Shown: positions 51,102 through 60,286 of the stretch, piece after piece | How the letters are laid out: each line of letters opens with the position of its first letter | How positions within the stretch are numbered: position 1 is the stretch's first letter | Assembly: GCF_015864955.1 (NCBI RefSeq) | Contig: NZ_JADYWE010000001.1 | Location: 310,001-374,000 of the forward strand | Source of the DNA: Salinibacterium sp. NK8237 | Lineage (GTDB): Bacteria; Actinomycetota; Actinomycetes; Actinomycetales; Microbacteriaceae | Length of the DNA stretch: 64,000 bases | Reading direction: 5' to 3' | Program-made: the position numbers and the translations under genes | The notes under the pieces: model-generated | Told to the model about the DNA's origin: nothing | Databases searched by the model: none | The model's input: only the letters and a program-made list of their open reading frames with translations

Positions 51102-52118
51102 CTACTTGCTGCCCTTGTCTGCAGCACGCGCAGCAGTGAGGCGCTTGGTGCGGCTGAGGATGGCTGGCTCGTTCTGACGGAACTGCGCATACAACGGAGC
51201 GGCGATGAAAATCGTCGAGTAAGTGCCGACGATAATGCCGATGAACAGCGCGAGGGCGATGTCACGCAGCGTTCCTGCACCCAGCACATACGCGCCGATG
51301 AACAAGATGGCACCGACAGGCAGAGCAGCCACTACACCCGTGTTGATGGAACGCACAAGAGTCTGATTTACCGCGAGATTCACCGATTCAGCGAACGTAC
51401 GTCGAGACTCAGAGCCGTCTTCTGAAGTGTTCTCTCGGATCTTGTCGAACACCACGACGGTGTCATAGAGAGAGAAGCCGAGGATTGTAAGGAACCCGAT
51501 CACTGCCGAGGGGGTTATTTCGAATCCAAAGACTCCATACACACCAGCGGTAATGACGATGTCATGGAGAAGCGCGATCATTGCTGCTATCGACATCTTC
51601 CAGGTACGGAAGTACATCGCCATCATGATCGCAGCGAGAGCGATGAATACGATCAGTGCGCGAAGGGCGGAGCTCGTAATATCTGCGCCCCAGGAAGGTC
51701 CAACGAACGACGCGGCAACCGTATCGTTCTCGACGTTGAAGGCACCCGCAAGTGCATCACGCACCGCGTTCGACTCATCAGTCTCTAACTGCTCCGTCTG
51801 GATGCGAAGCGAGCTCGTGCCAATGACCGTGACCTTGGGGTCAGCGTCCGCGACTACATCGATGACCGTGTCTGTCGCCAACGTCTGCGCTTCAGCGTTG
51901 GTATCTGGGTCTGAAAGTTGCTCGACCGAGTCGATCTGGAACTGCGATCCGCCGGTGAATTCGATGCCGAAGACATAGCCGCCACGCAGCGCCGGCACCA
52001 CGATGGATACCGCGAGCAAAACTGCGGCGAGTGTGTACCAGACCTTGCGGCGGCCGATGAAGTTGATCGATACATCACCGGTGTAGAGATCGTTGCCGAA
52101 CTTGGAGAAGCTAGCCAT
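51102..52118 (-). CDS. secF: Protein translocase subunit SecF
   Basis: Partner of SecD in using the proton gradient to pull exported proteins outward. The 338-residue protein has six membrane helices, the first at about 28-47, then a periplasm-facing domain. The C-terminal five helices contain GFSLYDTVVVFDKIRE (the family's D1-D6-type motif) and AFAESVNLAVNQTLVRS in slightly varied form. The start shares one base with the secD stop (TGATG). After the stop a 6-bp stem (51068-51090 area) without a T-run is the only terminator candidate. Confidence 0.97.
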   Translation of the reverse strand: MASFSKFGNDLYTGDVSINFIGRRKVWYTLAAVLLAVSIVVPALRGGYVFGIEFTGGSQFQIDSVEQLSDPDTNAEAQTLATDTVIDVVADADPKVTVIGTSSLRIQTEQLETDESNAVRDALAGAFNVENDTVAASFVGPSWGADITSSALRALIVFIALAAIMMAMYFRTWKMSIAAMIALLHDIVITAGVYGVFGFEITPSAVIGFLTILGFSLYDTVVVFDKIRENTSEDGSESRRTFAESVNLAVNQTLVRSINTGVVAALPVGAILFIGAYVLGAGTLRDIALALFIGIIVGTYSTIFIAAPLYAQFRQNEPAILSRTKRLTAARAADKGSK

Positions 52119-53860
52119 CAGGAGTCCTTTCCATCTGAGCTGGCATCAGGGGCAGTGCCCGCCAGGTCAGCAGCTTTTCGTTCAGCAATGGTCTGTCGAC
52201 GCGCAGCTTCGCGGCTGGCGCCCGTTTTGTTCTTAGACACAGCCGGAGTGCGGAATTGTGCTCGGCCGCGATAGATCGCGCCGAGTGCGTTGGGGTCGAG
52301 CCCGCTAAAGCGGTGACCACTAGAGAAGAACCGGGTTGTCGCGAGTAGTTGAAGAACGGGGTGAGTAAACAACACCACAACAAGTACGTCGATGACCGTC
52401 GTGATTCCCAAAGTCAAGGCGAATCCTCGAACGTTGCCTACAGCAAGCACAAAGAGAACGACCGCGGAAAGAAGGTTGACAGCCTTGGCCGCAAAGATCG
52501 TGCGAAGCGCACGCTTCCAGCCAGCCTCTACCGCTCCGGTCAGCGAACGACCATCGCGAAGCTCATCTCGGATTCGCTCGAAGTAAACGATGAAGGAGTC
52601 CGCGGTGAAACCGATAGCCACGATAAGACCAGCAACGCCTGCGAGCGAGAGGCGGTAGCCGTGACGCCACGATAGGTAGGCGATGACCAAGTACGTGAGT
52701 ACTCCAGCAACGATGAGCGACGCTACCGTTACCAGACCAAGAAGTCGGTATTGGAAGAGCGAGTAGATGACAACGAGAAGGAGACCGATGAGTCCGGCGA
52801 TCAAACCCGAGTTCAATTGGTTGCTGCCCAACGTCGCAGAGATGTTTTCACTACTCTGAACTTCGAAACCAATCGGCAATGCACCGAACTTCAGCTGGTC
52901 AGCGAGAATCTCTGCGGTTTCTTGGGTGAAGGTTCCCGAAATCTGTGGATTTCCGCCGGTGATGATGCCCTGAGTAGTCGGGGCTGAAATTACCTGACCG
53001 TCGAGGACGATTCCGAAGCGGTTGCGCGGGTCGGTCTCATCGAAGGAAAAGAGGCGTGTGGTCATTTCTGCCATGCCCGCAGTGCCTTCATCATCGAACG
53101 TAAGGAATACACCCCATTGACCGGTGCTGACTCCCGACGAACTCGTGATGAGCCCGCTGGTGGCATCAGTGATCGTGCTTCCTTCAACCTCTACCGGGCC
53201 AAGAATGTATTTGTAAAGCCCGTCTGAGTCGCACGTGATGAGAGGTTCCGCTGCGGGGGCGACACTGAAATTATCCAGGGAAGCGCAATCGAAGTTCGTG
53301 AACTCGTCGAAAAGTGCGTCGGTAACCCAGTTGAGGTCACTGCCGTCAGTCGGCACTGCTGTTGGCGTTGTCGCGAGCGTGGGTTCCGGAGTCGCAGTAG
53401 CAGTCTCACCATCGGTCGCAGCCGTATCGGTGGGCTCAGGCGTCTCCGTTGCCGTCGCGGTCGGCGCTACATCTGTATACAGCAAAGGACGAAACTCGAG
53501 CTTCGCGGAGGACTGAATACGGTTGAGCGTCTCTTCGTCGGGAACGCCCGGGATCGAGACCACGATGTTGGCGGCACCTTGAGTAGTAACCTCGGCCTCG
53601 GCTACACCACTAGCGTCTACTCGATCGCGAATGATCGACACAGCCTGGGTAAGTTGCTCCGAGGTGACGGTCTGGCCACTCTCGAGTTGAGGAGCTAGAA
53701 CGATTTGCGTTCCACCCTCAAGGTCAAGCGCTAGTTTCGGGGCCCACGACGCCGAGCCGAACATGGAGCCAGCACCGATCAAAACGGTGAGCGCCACCGT
53801 GAGTGCTGTGAGCCAGACGATGGCTCGCCACGCGTTTTTCACAGGGGTTGTTCTTGCCAC
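52118..53860 (-). CDS. secD: Protein translocase subunit SecD
   Basis: The 580-residue protein has an N-terminal helix (about 10-30), LALDLEGGTQIVL at the start of the extracytoplasmic domain and GVPDEETLNRIQSSAKLEFR in the P1 head. It also has the C-terminal helices with GFTADSFIVYFERIRDE, the site of proton-relay residues. A Thr/Pro/Glu-rich insert of about 40 residues (135-175) interrupts the P1 domain. The GTG start at 53860 has no strong ribosome binding site. It is coupled to secF. Confidence 0.97.
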   Translation of the reverse strand: MARTTPVKNAWRAIVWLTALTVALTVLIGAGSMFGSASWAPKLALDLEGGTQIVLAPQLESGQTVTSEQLTQAVSIIRDRVDASGVAEAEVTTQGAANIVVSIPGVPDEETLNRIQSSAKLEFRPLLYTDVAPTATATETPEPTDTAATDGETATATPEPTLATTPTAVPTDGSDLNWVTDALFDEFTNFDCASLDNFSVAPAAEPLITCDSDGLYKYILGPVEVEGSTITDATSGLITSSSGVSTGQWGVFLTFDDEGTAGMAEMTTRLFSFDETDPRNRFGIVLDGQVISAPTTQGIITGGNPQISGTFTQETAEILADQLKFGALPIGFEVQSSENISATLGSNQLNSGLIAGLIGLLLVVIYSLFQYRLLGLVTVASLIVAGVLTYLVIAYLSWRHGYRLSLAGVAGLIVAIGFTADSFIVYFERIRDELRDGRSLTGAVEAGWKRALRTIFAAKAVNLLSAVVLFVLAVGNVRGFALTLGITTVIDVLVVVLFTHPVLQLLATTRFFSSGHRFSGLDPNALGAIYRGRAQFRTPAVSKNKTGASREAARRQTIAERKAADLAGTAPDASSDGKDS

Positions 53861-53969
53861 CTATTTGACTCAGCTTTCTTGACAGAGCAGTGCAGGATCG
53901 CACGCCGTTGGACAGTCATCCCCGGGGAGGACGACTCTCAACACTAATGGGTTACGCGTACTCGTTTTA

Positions 53970-54389
53970 CTATTTGGACGACTTGTCGTCCTTGGAGTCG
54001 GAAAGCTCGCCAAATTCTGGATCAGTCTCGGAGACAGCAGCTTCGCCAGCGGCTTCGCGCTCTGCCGCTTCACGATTCGCAATTTCCATCGCTTCTTCGA
54101 CCGAGCGAGGAGCGCCATCTTCAACGGCGTCTTCAGCGACGACCTTCGCGAGAGTCTGGCTGTGAACCTTAACGATGACGCCCTTGCTGATTTCGATCTC
54201 AGCTTCGTTCTTGACGGTATCCATCGTGATGAGGGTTCCGAAAAGGCCAAAGTTGGTCATAACCTCAACGCCAGGAACCATCTGCTCGCGCAGTTCTTCC
54301 ATCTGCGCTTTGCGCTTACGGCTGTTGCGGAACATGAAGAAGATGAGCACGCCGAGAATGGCGAGCATCGCAATAGAAAGAGGATCCAT
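53970..54389 (-). CDS. yajC: Preprotein translocase accessory subunit YajC
   Basis: Small single-pass protein of the SecDF-YajC complex. The 139-residue protein has an N-terminal membrane helix (about 4-22), the RNSRKRKAQ basic stop and the fold with GVEVMTNFGLFGTL. The C-terminal 50 residues are acidic, rich in Glu and Ala, and not conserved. AAAGG lies five to six bases before the ATG. The 109-base gap to secD holds an imperfect 18-base palindrome at 53915-53932. Confidence 0.94.
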   Translation of the reverse strand: MDPLSIAMLAILGVLIFFMFRNSRKRKAQMEELREQMVPGVEVMTNFGLFGTLITMDTVKNEAEIEISKGVIVKVHSQTLAKVVAEDAVEDGAPRSVEEAMEIANREAAEREAAGEAAVSETDPEFGELSDSKDDKSSK

Positions 54390-54453
54390 GAGGTACCTTT
54401 CGGTGGTCTGTGGGCCTGGCGCTCAAGCTGATGCGCGTGTTAAGCCAGTAAAA

Positions 54454-55482
54454 CTATAGTTCATCACTGAACAGCGACGAATTCCTGTCAGCCATTCCAA
54501 AATGTTCCCATGCCGCGCGCGTTGCCACTCGGCCCCGCGGGGTGCGAGACAGCAACCCGATCCGCACGAGGAACGGTTCGACAACGGACTCTACTGTCTC
54601 GGCTTCTTCACCAACCGAAACGGCAAGGGTACTGAGCCCGACTGGTCCCCCGTCGAACCGACTAAGCACCGTGTGCATCACGGCGCGGTCAAGGCGATCG
54701 AGGCCACGCTCGTCGACGTCGTACAGCTCAAGAGCCGCACGCACCGCATCCGTGCTGGCGGGAATGCCATTGACGAGCGCATAGTCGCGCACCCGACGAA
54801 GCAAGCGATTGGCGATACGAGGAGTGCCCCGACAGCGGCCGGCAATCTCCGCGATCGCTTCTTTATCGATATCGAGTTCCAACATCGTCGCGGCTCGAGC
54901 CAACACTCGCTCAAGTTCCCCTTCATCGTAGAACTCAAGATGCGCCGTAAACCCGAATCGGTCGCGCAGAGGATTCGGGAGAAGACCAGAACGAGTAGTC
55001 GCGCCGACCAAGGTGAACGGCGCGATATCGAGCGGGATGGATGTCGCTCCTGCTCCCTTGCCCACCATGATGTCAATGCGGAAATCTTCCATCGCAAGGT
55101 AAAGCATCTCTTCTGCAGAGCGAGCCATGCGATGAATCTCGTCAATAAAGAGCACTTCGCCGGGAAGCAGCGACGACAACACCGCCGCTAGATCGCCAGC
55201 ATGCTGAATAGCGGGGCCGCTCGACATACGCAGCGGGCGGTCGCTCTCATGGGCGACGATCATCGCCAACGTGGTCTTGCCGAGACCAGGAGGGCCTGCA
55301 AGAAGAATGTGGTCTGCGGTGCGATTCTGCATCGCCGCCGCGCGCAAGAGCAACTGAAGTTGCCCGCGAACCTTCGTCTGCCCGACAAACTCGTCAAGAG
55401 ACTTGGGGCGCAACGCACCCTCGAAAGCAAGCTCAGCATCCGACTCGACGCCTGAAGTGACGACGTCGTCGTTATCCAGCAT
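54454..55482 (-). CDS. ruvB: Holliday junction branch migration ATPase RuvB
   Basis: Hexameric motor driving branch migration with RuvA. The 342-residue protein has [11 protein letters not shown], Walker [10 protein letters not shown] at residues 63-71, Walker [10 protein letters not shown] and sensor [17 protein letters not shown]. The C-terminal winged helix holds RTPRGRVAT. It starts on the last base of the ruvA stop (TAATG). Confidence 0.98.
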   Translation of the reverse strand: MLDNDDVVTSGVESDAELAFEGALRPKSLDEFVGQTKVRGQLQLLLRAAAMQNRTADHILLAGPPGLGKTTLAMIVAHESDRPLRMSSGPAIQHAGDLAAVLSSLLPGEVLFIDEIHRMARSAEEMLYLAMEDFRIDIMVGKGAGATSIPLDIAPFTLVGATTRSGLLPNPLRDRFGFTAHLEFYDEGELERVLARAATMLELDIDKEAIAEIAGRCRGTPRIANRLLRRVRDYALVNGIPASTDAVRAALELYDVDERGLDRLDRAVMHTVLSRFDGGPVGLSTLAVSVGEEAETVESVVEPFLVRIGLLSRTPRGRVATRAAWEHFGMADRNSSLFSDEL

Positions 55483-56099
55483 TAGAGACCAGCCTTACCT
55501 GTCTGCGAACCAACGAGCAGCAGTGCCCGACGAAGAATCGCCTGCACATCGCTCTGCTCCGACTCGTCGGCATCCTGAACGGCACCTTCCGCTGCGGGTT
55601 GCGCAAGTTTCTCTGCCCAGCCCAAACCTTGGAGCGCCAATGACACTTGTTCGGACACAGAGGTGGAACGCGGCGCGGCAGCAGCGGGTCGGCGTGCGGA
55701 CACGATGAGCTTGCCTGCCAAGTTCAACACGATGAGCTTGGCGGTCTTGGGCCCGATACCCGACACTTTGCGGAATGCGGAGTCGTTTTCTTCAGCAACC
55801 GCGCGCGCCACATCGTCGGGGGCCAACGCCGCCAGCACGCCCATCGCGCTCTTGGGCCCCACACCGGTGACACCACGCAACAAGTTGAATACCTCGAGCT
55901 CGTCAGTCGTGCGAAAACCATAGAGGGCTAAATCGTCTTCTCGCACGATTAACGCTGTGTTGAGTTGGGCTTCAGCGCCCACCCGCACGGACAAGGCGTG
56001 TTCGGGAGTTACGCTCACGCTCAGGCCGACTCCCCCGACCTCAACAACTAGCGAAGTTCCGACCGCGGCGAGAACGGTGCCACGAAGGGAAGAAATCAT
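55482..56099 (-). CDS. ruvA: Holliday junction branch migration complex subunit RuvA
   Basis: Binds the four-way junction and loads RuvB. The 205-residue protein has the N-terminal OB domain ([31 protein letters not shown] start) and the helix-hairpin-helix pair [12 protein letters not shown] and [18 protein letters not shown]-terminal domain contacts RuvB. Overlaps ruvC by four bases (ATGA). Confidence 0.97.
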   Translation of the reverse strand: MISSLRGTVLAAVGTSLVVEVGGVGLSVSVTPEHALSVRVGAEAQLNTALIVREDDLALYGFRTTDELEVFNLLRGVTGVGPKSAMGVLAALAPDDVARAVAEENDSAFRKVSGIGPKTAKLIVLNLAGKLIVSARRPAAAAPRSTSVSEQVSLALQGLGWAEKLAQPAAEGAVQDADESEQSDVQAILRRALLLVGSQTGKAGL

Positions 56100-56719
56100 A
56101 GGTTCAGCCTACGAGCACCCGCTGACTTCTCTGCTGACCGCCACGCCTCCTGAGCGGGGGTGAGCCCGGTTGAGCGTGCAGACTGCTGCCCTGCGCTTCC
56201 TGCGGGGCGGCCAGAAGCAACAGGGGCTGGCGTGAAACCAGGCCCGCTCTTCCACGCACCGCAGATCGCAAGCGCACAAGCATCAGCAGCATCCGCTGGT
56301 TTCGGCGCTTCGGCAAGGCCGAGCACTCGCGCCACCATGCTGCCCACTTGCTTCTTCTCTGCGCCGCCGTAGCCCGTAATTGCAAGCTTCACTTCAGTGG
56401 GCGTATGAAGTGTCACCGGAATGCCGTGACGTGCAGCGACATACATCGCGACGCCACTGGCCTGGGCCGTGCCCATCACCGTGCTCACATTGTTTTGGGC
56501 GAAGACTCGCTCAAGCGCGAGCTGCTGTGGAGCGAACTCGGCAATGATGGCGTCAATACCGTCACCAATCTCGCGCAACCGCTCTTCCAATGCCATTGCT
56601 GGCGGAGTGCGGACTACACCGACGTACACCAAAGTCGCACGACGATTGGGCGCAACATCGACCACACCGATACCGCACCGCGTGAGCCCGGGATCGATCC
56701 CGATCACACGCAGCGTCAT
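56096..56719 (-). CDS. ruvC: Crossover junction endonuclease RuvC
   Basis: Resolves Holliday junctions. The 207-residue protein has [17 protein letters not shown] with the first catalytic Asp, then [28 protein letters not shown] and the final acids in [11 protein letters not shown]. The C-terminal 40 residues are Pro/Ser/Ala-rich and beyond the usual fold. AGGA lies eight bases before the ATG. Confidence 0.97.
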   Translation of the reverse strand: MTLRVIGIDPGLTRCGIGVVDVAPNRRATLVYVGVVRTPPAMALEERLREIGDGIDAIIAEFAPQQLALERVFAQNNVSTVMGTAQASGVAMYVAARHGIPVTLHTPTEVKLAITGYGGAEKKQVGSMVARVLGLAEAPKPADAADACALAICGAWKSGPGFTPAPVASGRPAGSAGQQSARSTGLTPAQEAWRSAEKSAGARRLNL

Positions 56720-56722
56720 CGA

Positions 56723-57481
56723 CTAGTCCTCGTCAAGCTCGGCTTGAACCTCAGGCGTGATGTCAAAGTTGGAGTAGATGTTCTGAACGTCGTCGGACTC
56801 TTCAAGCGCATCGATCAGCTTGAAAACCTTGCGGGCAGTATCGGCGTCGACTTCGACCTTGACGTTCGGAACGAACTCGGCTTCCGAGGCGTCATAGTCG
56901 ATACCAGCCTCTTGAAGCGCATTACGCGACTCAACCAGGTGGGCTGTATCGGTGATGACCTCGAAGCCTTCGCCGTGGTTCATGACTTCTTCAGCACCAG
57001 CGTCGAGCACTGCCATGAGTATGTCGTCTTCGGTGACGCCCTCAGTCTTGGTGATCGAGATGACGCCCTTGCGTTCAAAGTTGTACGCAACGCTGCCGGG
57101 ATCGGCCAACGAGCCACCGTTGCGACTCATGATCGTGCGAACATCGGCTGCCGCGCGGTTCTTGTTGTCGGTAAGACATTCAACCAGGAGAGCAACACCG
57201 TTGGGACCGTAGCCCTCGTACATGATGTTGAGGTACTCGATGGCGTCGCCAAGCTGGCCGGAGCCACGCTTGACCGCACGATCGATGTTGTCGTTGGGAA
57301 CCGACGTCTTTTTCGCCTTTTGAATGGCGTCGACAAGAGTCGGGTTGCCCGCAAGGTCTGCTCCGCCGATCTTGGCGGCGACCTCAATATTCTTGATCAA
57401 TTTCGCGAATGACTTCGCGCGGCGAGAATCAGTAATCGCCTTCTTGTGCTTGGTAGTTGCCCATTTAGAATGCCCTGACAT
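56723..57481 (-). CDS. YebC/PmpR family protein (translation or transcription factor)
   Basis: The 252-residue, three-domain protein has the family start [20 protein letters not shown] and [18 protein letters not shown]. It also has the middle [13 protein letters not shown] and [11 protein letters not shown]. Family members have been described as transcription regulators and more recently as helping translation of proline-rich stretches. ATG 57481 lacks a ribosome binding site; TAGAAT stands seven bases upstream. It lies just before ruvC, as in many bacteria. Confidence 0.96.
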   Translation of the reverse strand: MSGHSKWATTKHKKAITDSRRAKSFAKLIKNIEVAAKIGGADLAGNPTLVDAIQKAKKTSVPNDNIDRAVKRGSGQLGDAIEYLNIMYEGYGPNGVALLVECLTDNKNRAAADVRTIMSRNGGSLADPGSVAYNFERKGVISITKTEGVTEDDILMAVLDAGAEEVMNHGEGFEVITDTAHLVESRNALQEAGIDYDASEAEFVPNVKVEVDADTARKVFKLIDALEESDDVQNIYSNFDITPEVQAELDED

Positions 57482-57488
57482 GACGGCT

Positions 57489-57494
57489 ATTCTA
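57489..57494 (-). promoter_or_regulatory. Candidate -10 of yebC-ruvCAB, leaderless arrangement
   Basis: TAGAAT on the minus strand, seven bases before the yebC ATG, with no ribosome binding site between them. It would make the yebC mRNA leaderless and drive the downstream ruvC-ruvA-ruvB genes, which follow almost without gaps. No -35 is evident. Confidence 0.45.
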
Positions 57495-57532
57495 TCTGGC
57501 CTCGCGACGCCTCGCGTACGCGAATCCCCGCC

Positions 57533-58147
57533 CTAAGCCCGATCGACTCTCGTGCGCACGCCAAGCTCGCTCAATTGAAGTTGGGCTAGCAGCGCAACGG
57601 TCGTGGTATTTCCTGCGCGCCACTCGGCAGCCGGGTTGGGGGACACCTGAGACAAAGCAGTCAAATTCTGCGAGGAGAGCGCCCGAAGGGCAAGCAAATC
57701 AGCGCCACCCGGCGTGGCGGGCAGCTTCTTTGCTTCAGCCGCTCGCACCGCGAATCGCACCCGAGGCAGCAGCCACACCAGCACGATCAAGACGATGGGA
57801 ACCACACCGATAAATACTCCAACTAGCGTCGCCGCAGCCAGAACGGTTTCCTGCTGGCTCTGGCCTGCGGCTTCCAGCGCAGCCCCGGCATCACTCGCCC
57901 CGTCAAAAGGGGTACGGATGCCCGCCCCGATCAAGGGGACAGCACCGAGGGTGTCCCCCAGTTCCACCATCGTCGAACGAAAACCGGCGCCGGCATCCTG
58001 CATCTGAACACCGAGCTGCTGGAACGCTGCGATGAGCTGGTACACCCACATCGCAATCGCAATCCACACAGCTATGAAAGCGAGCGAGAGCACGTCGATC
58101 GTGATCTGGCGCGCTCTGCGGGCGGGGTGATCTGCATACAGTTGCAT
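57533..58147 (-). CDS. Two-helix membrane protein, function unknown
   Basis: A 204-residue protein with a first membrane helix at about 16-44 and a polar Gly/Ala-rich loop (about 50-100, outside). A second helix lies at about 105-128, with a C-terminal cytoplasmic part of about 75 residues rich in Ala and Leu. The spacing between the helices and short conserved-looking stretches (GAGFRSTMVELGDTLGAVPLIG) suggest a real gene. I do not recognise the family; similar proteins in Microbacteriaceae are named only hypothetical. Confidence 0.82.
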   Translation of the reverse strand: MQLYADHPARRARQITIDVLSLAFIAVWIAIAMWVYQLIAAFQQLGVQMQDAGAGFRSTMVELGDTLGAVPLIGAGIRTPFDGASDAGAALEAAGQSQQETVLAAATLVGVFIGVVPIVLIVLVWLLPRVRFAVRAAEAKKLPATPGGADLLALRALSSQNLTALSQVSPNPAAEWRAGNTTTVALLAQLQLSELGVRTRVDRA

Positions 58148-58165
58148 TCCCCCATGATGCAGGAA

Positions 58166-58777
58166 CTATCCCTTGGCACGCACCCGAGAAACAAAGTATT
58201 CGTGAAAACGCGTATCGCCCGTGATCTCGGGATGAAAGGACGTTCCGAGAAGGTTTCCCTGCTCAACAGCCACAATCCTGCCGTCGTCAAGCGTGGCGAT
58301 TGCTCGGGCGCTCGCGCCGACGGATTCGACAACAGGAGCCCGGATGAAGATCGCGTGCACGGGCACGTCGCCCAACTCTGGAACGCGGATGTCTGTCTCG
58401 AAGGAGTCGGTCTGTGACCCGAACGCATTCCGGCGCACCACAACATCCAGTCCGCCGAAGGATTGTTGTCCCTCAATCGAGTCGAGCACGGTGTCAGCGA
58501 GCATGATCAAGCCAGCGCACGTGCCGTAGACAGGAAGCCCCCCGGCAATCGCTTCTCGAATCGGCTCGAAAAGCCCATAGAGGCGACTGAGTTTGTCGAT
58601 CACACTCGACTCTCCGCCGGGAATGATGAGCCCAGCGATGTGCTCGAGCTGTTGAGGGGTTTTCACCGCAATGGCGGCTTCTCCCAACTGCTCGAGCACA
58701 TTCAGGTGTTCACGAAAATCACCCTGGAGCGCAAGCACTCCGATCGGGCGCTGACCGACCGACTGGCTACCAGCCAC
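58166..58777 (-). CDS. pdxT: Glutaminase subunit PdxT of PLP synthase
   Basis: Releases ammonia from glutamine for PdxS. The 203-residue class I amidotransferase has [13 protein letters not shown] at the N-terminus, [13 protein letters not shown], the nucleophile Cys in [10 protein letters not shown] and [11 protein letters not shown] 58777 is chosen: it overlaps pdxS by 11 bases and gives the normal length, while the open frame to 58846 would put 23 unlike residues inside pdxS. Confidence 0.95.
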   Translation of the reverse strand: MAGSQSVGQRPIGVLALQGDFREHLNVLEQLGEAAIAVKTPQQLEHIAGLIIPGGESSVIDKLSRLYGLFEPIREAIAGGLPVYGTCAGLIMLADTVLDSIEGQQSFGGLDVVVRRNAFGSQTDSFETDIRVPELGDVPVHAIFIRAPVVESVGASARAIATLDDGRIVAVEQGNLLGTSFHPEITGDTRFHEYFVSRVRAKG

Positions 58778-59669
58778 GCTCAGAGAGACGGTGAGGCGCA
58801 GCAAGATCAGACACGTTGATGCCAACCATGGCCTCACCGAGTCCACGCGAAGCTGCGGCGATCACGCTCGGGTCATCGAAGAAGGTTGTCGCCTTCACGA
58901 TGGCTGCTGCGCGCTGCGCCGGGTTGCCCGACTTGAAGATTCCGGAACCGACGAAAACTCCATCAGCACCAAGCTGCATCATGAGCGCAGCGTCGGCAGG
59001 AGTCGCAACTCCGCCAGCAGTGAAGAGAACGACGGGAAGCTTTCCGGTCTCCGCAATTTCGCGCACGAGCTCATAGGGAGCCTGAAGTTCTTTTGCCGCA
59101 ACATACAGTTCGTCGGCAGACTTCGAACGCAATGCGTTAATCTGACCCTTGATGGTGCGGATGTGCTTGGTCGCCTCAGAAACGTCACCGGTGCCCGCTT
59201 CGCCCTTCGAACGAATCATCGCAGCACCCTCGGTGATGCGACGAAGCGCCTCCCCCAAGTTGGTTGCGCCACACACGAAGGGAACGTCAAAGTTCCACTT
59301 ATCGATGTGGTTGACGTAGTCGGCGGGGCTCAGCACTTCGGACTCGTCGATGTAGTCGACTTTGAGCGCCTGAAGAACCTGCGCTTCAACGAAGTGGCCG
59401 ATTCGGGCCTTGGCCATAACGGGAATCGACACCGCGTCGATTATGCCGTCGATAAGGTCGGGGTCGCTCATGCGAGCTACTCCACCCTGCGAACGAATAT
59501 CAGCGGGCACACGCTCAAGGGCCATGACAGCAACTGCGCCGGCATCCTCCGCAATCTTTGCCTGCTCAGCGTTGACGACATCCATGATGACGCCGCCCTT
59601 GAGCATTTCTGCCAATCCACGCTTGACGCGGCTCGTACCCGATTCGTTCGATGAAGTGTTCTCGCTCAT
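58767..59669 (-). CDS. pdxS: Pyridoxal 5'-phosphate synthase subunit PdxS
   Basis: Makes PLP from ribose 5-phosphate, glyceraldehyde 3-phosphate and ammonia, in a 12-mer with PdxT. The 300-residue barrel has [20 protein letters not shown] and [12 protein letters not shown], an Asp-Lys pair in [10 protein letters not shown] and the second site Lys in [17 protein letters not shown] 59669 has no ribosome binding site; TAGCGT lies seven bases upstream. Confidence 0.98.
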   Translation of the reverse strand: MSENTSSNESGTSRVKRGLAEMLKGGVIMDVVNAEQAKIAEDAGAVAVMALERVPADIRSQGGVARMSDPDLIDGIIDAVSIPVMAKARIGHFVEAQVLQALKVDYIDESEVLSPADYVNHIDKWNFDVPFVCGATNLGEALRRITEGAAMIRSKGEAGTGDVSEATKHIRTIKGQINALRSKSADELYVAAKELQAPYELVREIAETGKLPVVLFTAGGVATPADAALMMQLGADGVFVGSGIFKSGNPAQRAAAIVKATTFFDDPSVIAAASRGLGEAMVGINVSDLAAPHRLSERGW

Positions 59670-59676
59670 AGCTTCA

Positions 59677-59682
59677 ACGCTA
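59677..59682 (-). promoter_or_regulatory. Candidate -10 of pdxST, leaderless arrangement
   Basis: TAGCGT on the minus strand, seven bases before the pdxS ATG; no ribosome binding site lies between. No -35 is evident. It would separate pdxST transcription from the HIT gene 50 bases upstream. Confidence 0.35.
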
Positions 59683-59719
59683 AGACCGAAGGCCTCGAAA
59701 GAATGCAGCCAATTTGAAC

Positions 59720-60283
59720 TCAGTGGTTCGTCGGCCAGGCCTTCGCTAGTTCTTCGCGGACCTCGCCGAGTAAGCGAGGAATGGCCTTGGTGCCGGCCAC
59801 GATCGGGAAGAAATTCGAATCCGTTGCCCAGCGAGGAACAACATGCTGATGAAGGTGATTGGCAATGCCAGCGCCCGCTAGCGCGCCCTGATTCATTCCT
59901 ATGTTGAAACCATGCGCTTTCGATGTCTCGCGGAGCACTCGCATCGCCGTTTGAGTAAGCGACGCGATCTCTGCAGTCTCCTCGTCCGTCGCCTCGTCAT
60001 AGAGCGGCACATGACGATAAGGGCACACCAAGAGGTGGCCGCTGTTATACGGGAAGAGATTCAACAGAACGAACGCGTGCTTGCCGCGCGCGACGATGAG
60101 AGCTTTCTCGTCATCCAAAGTCGGCGCAACACAGAAAGGACAGTCATCCTTGTCAGGCTGCGACTGGTCCGTGATGTAGGCGATACGGTGCGGTGTCCAG
60201 AGTCGCTGAAAGGCATCCGGGACCGCGGCGAAGTCAGCACTCCACTCCCCCGCAGGCAACTCCGAGCCGTCGTAGTCGCGCAC
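59720..60283 (-). CDS. HIT-family protein resembling mycobacterial AP4A phosphorylase
   Basis: The 187-residue HIT-domain protein has CPFC at residues 48-51 (possible zinc pair) and [17 protein letters not shown]. The active-site HLHQHVV is at 143-149, followed by [11 protein letters not shown] and GTKAIPRLL. The motif order and the thrS-HIT neighbourhood match Rv2613c of M. tuberculosis, described as an AP4A phosphorylase. It begins four bases after thrS. The function is inferred from the family. Confidence 0.9.
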   Translation of the reverse strand: MRDYDGSELPAGEWSADFAAVPDAFQRLWTPHRIAYITDQSQPDKDDCPFCVAPTLDDEKALIVARGKHAFVLLNLFPYNSGHLLVCPYRHVPLYDEATDEETAEIASLTQTAMRVLRETSKAHGFNIGMNQGALAGAGIANHLHQHVVPRWATDSNFFPIVAGTKAIPRLLGEVREELAKAWPTNH

Positions 60284-60286
60284 GAA

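Noticed and set aside
56348..57412. 354-codon plus-strand open frame across ruvC and yebC
   Set aside because: Antisense to two well-conserved genes, no ribosome binding site and no protein motif.
58791..59654. 287-codon plus-strand open frame in pdxS
   Set aside because: Antisense to pdxS; composition follows the third-position bias of the real gene.
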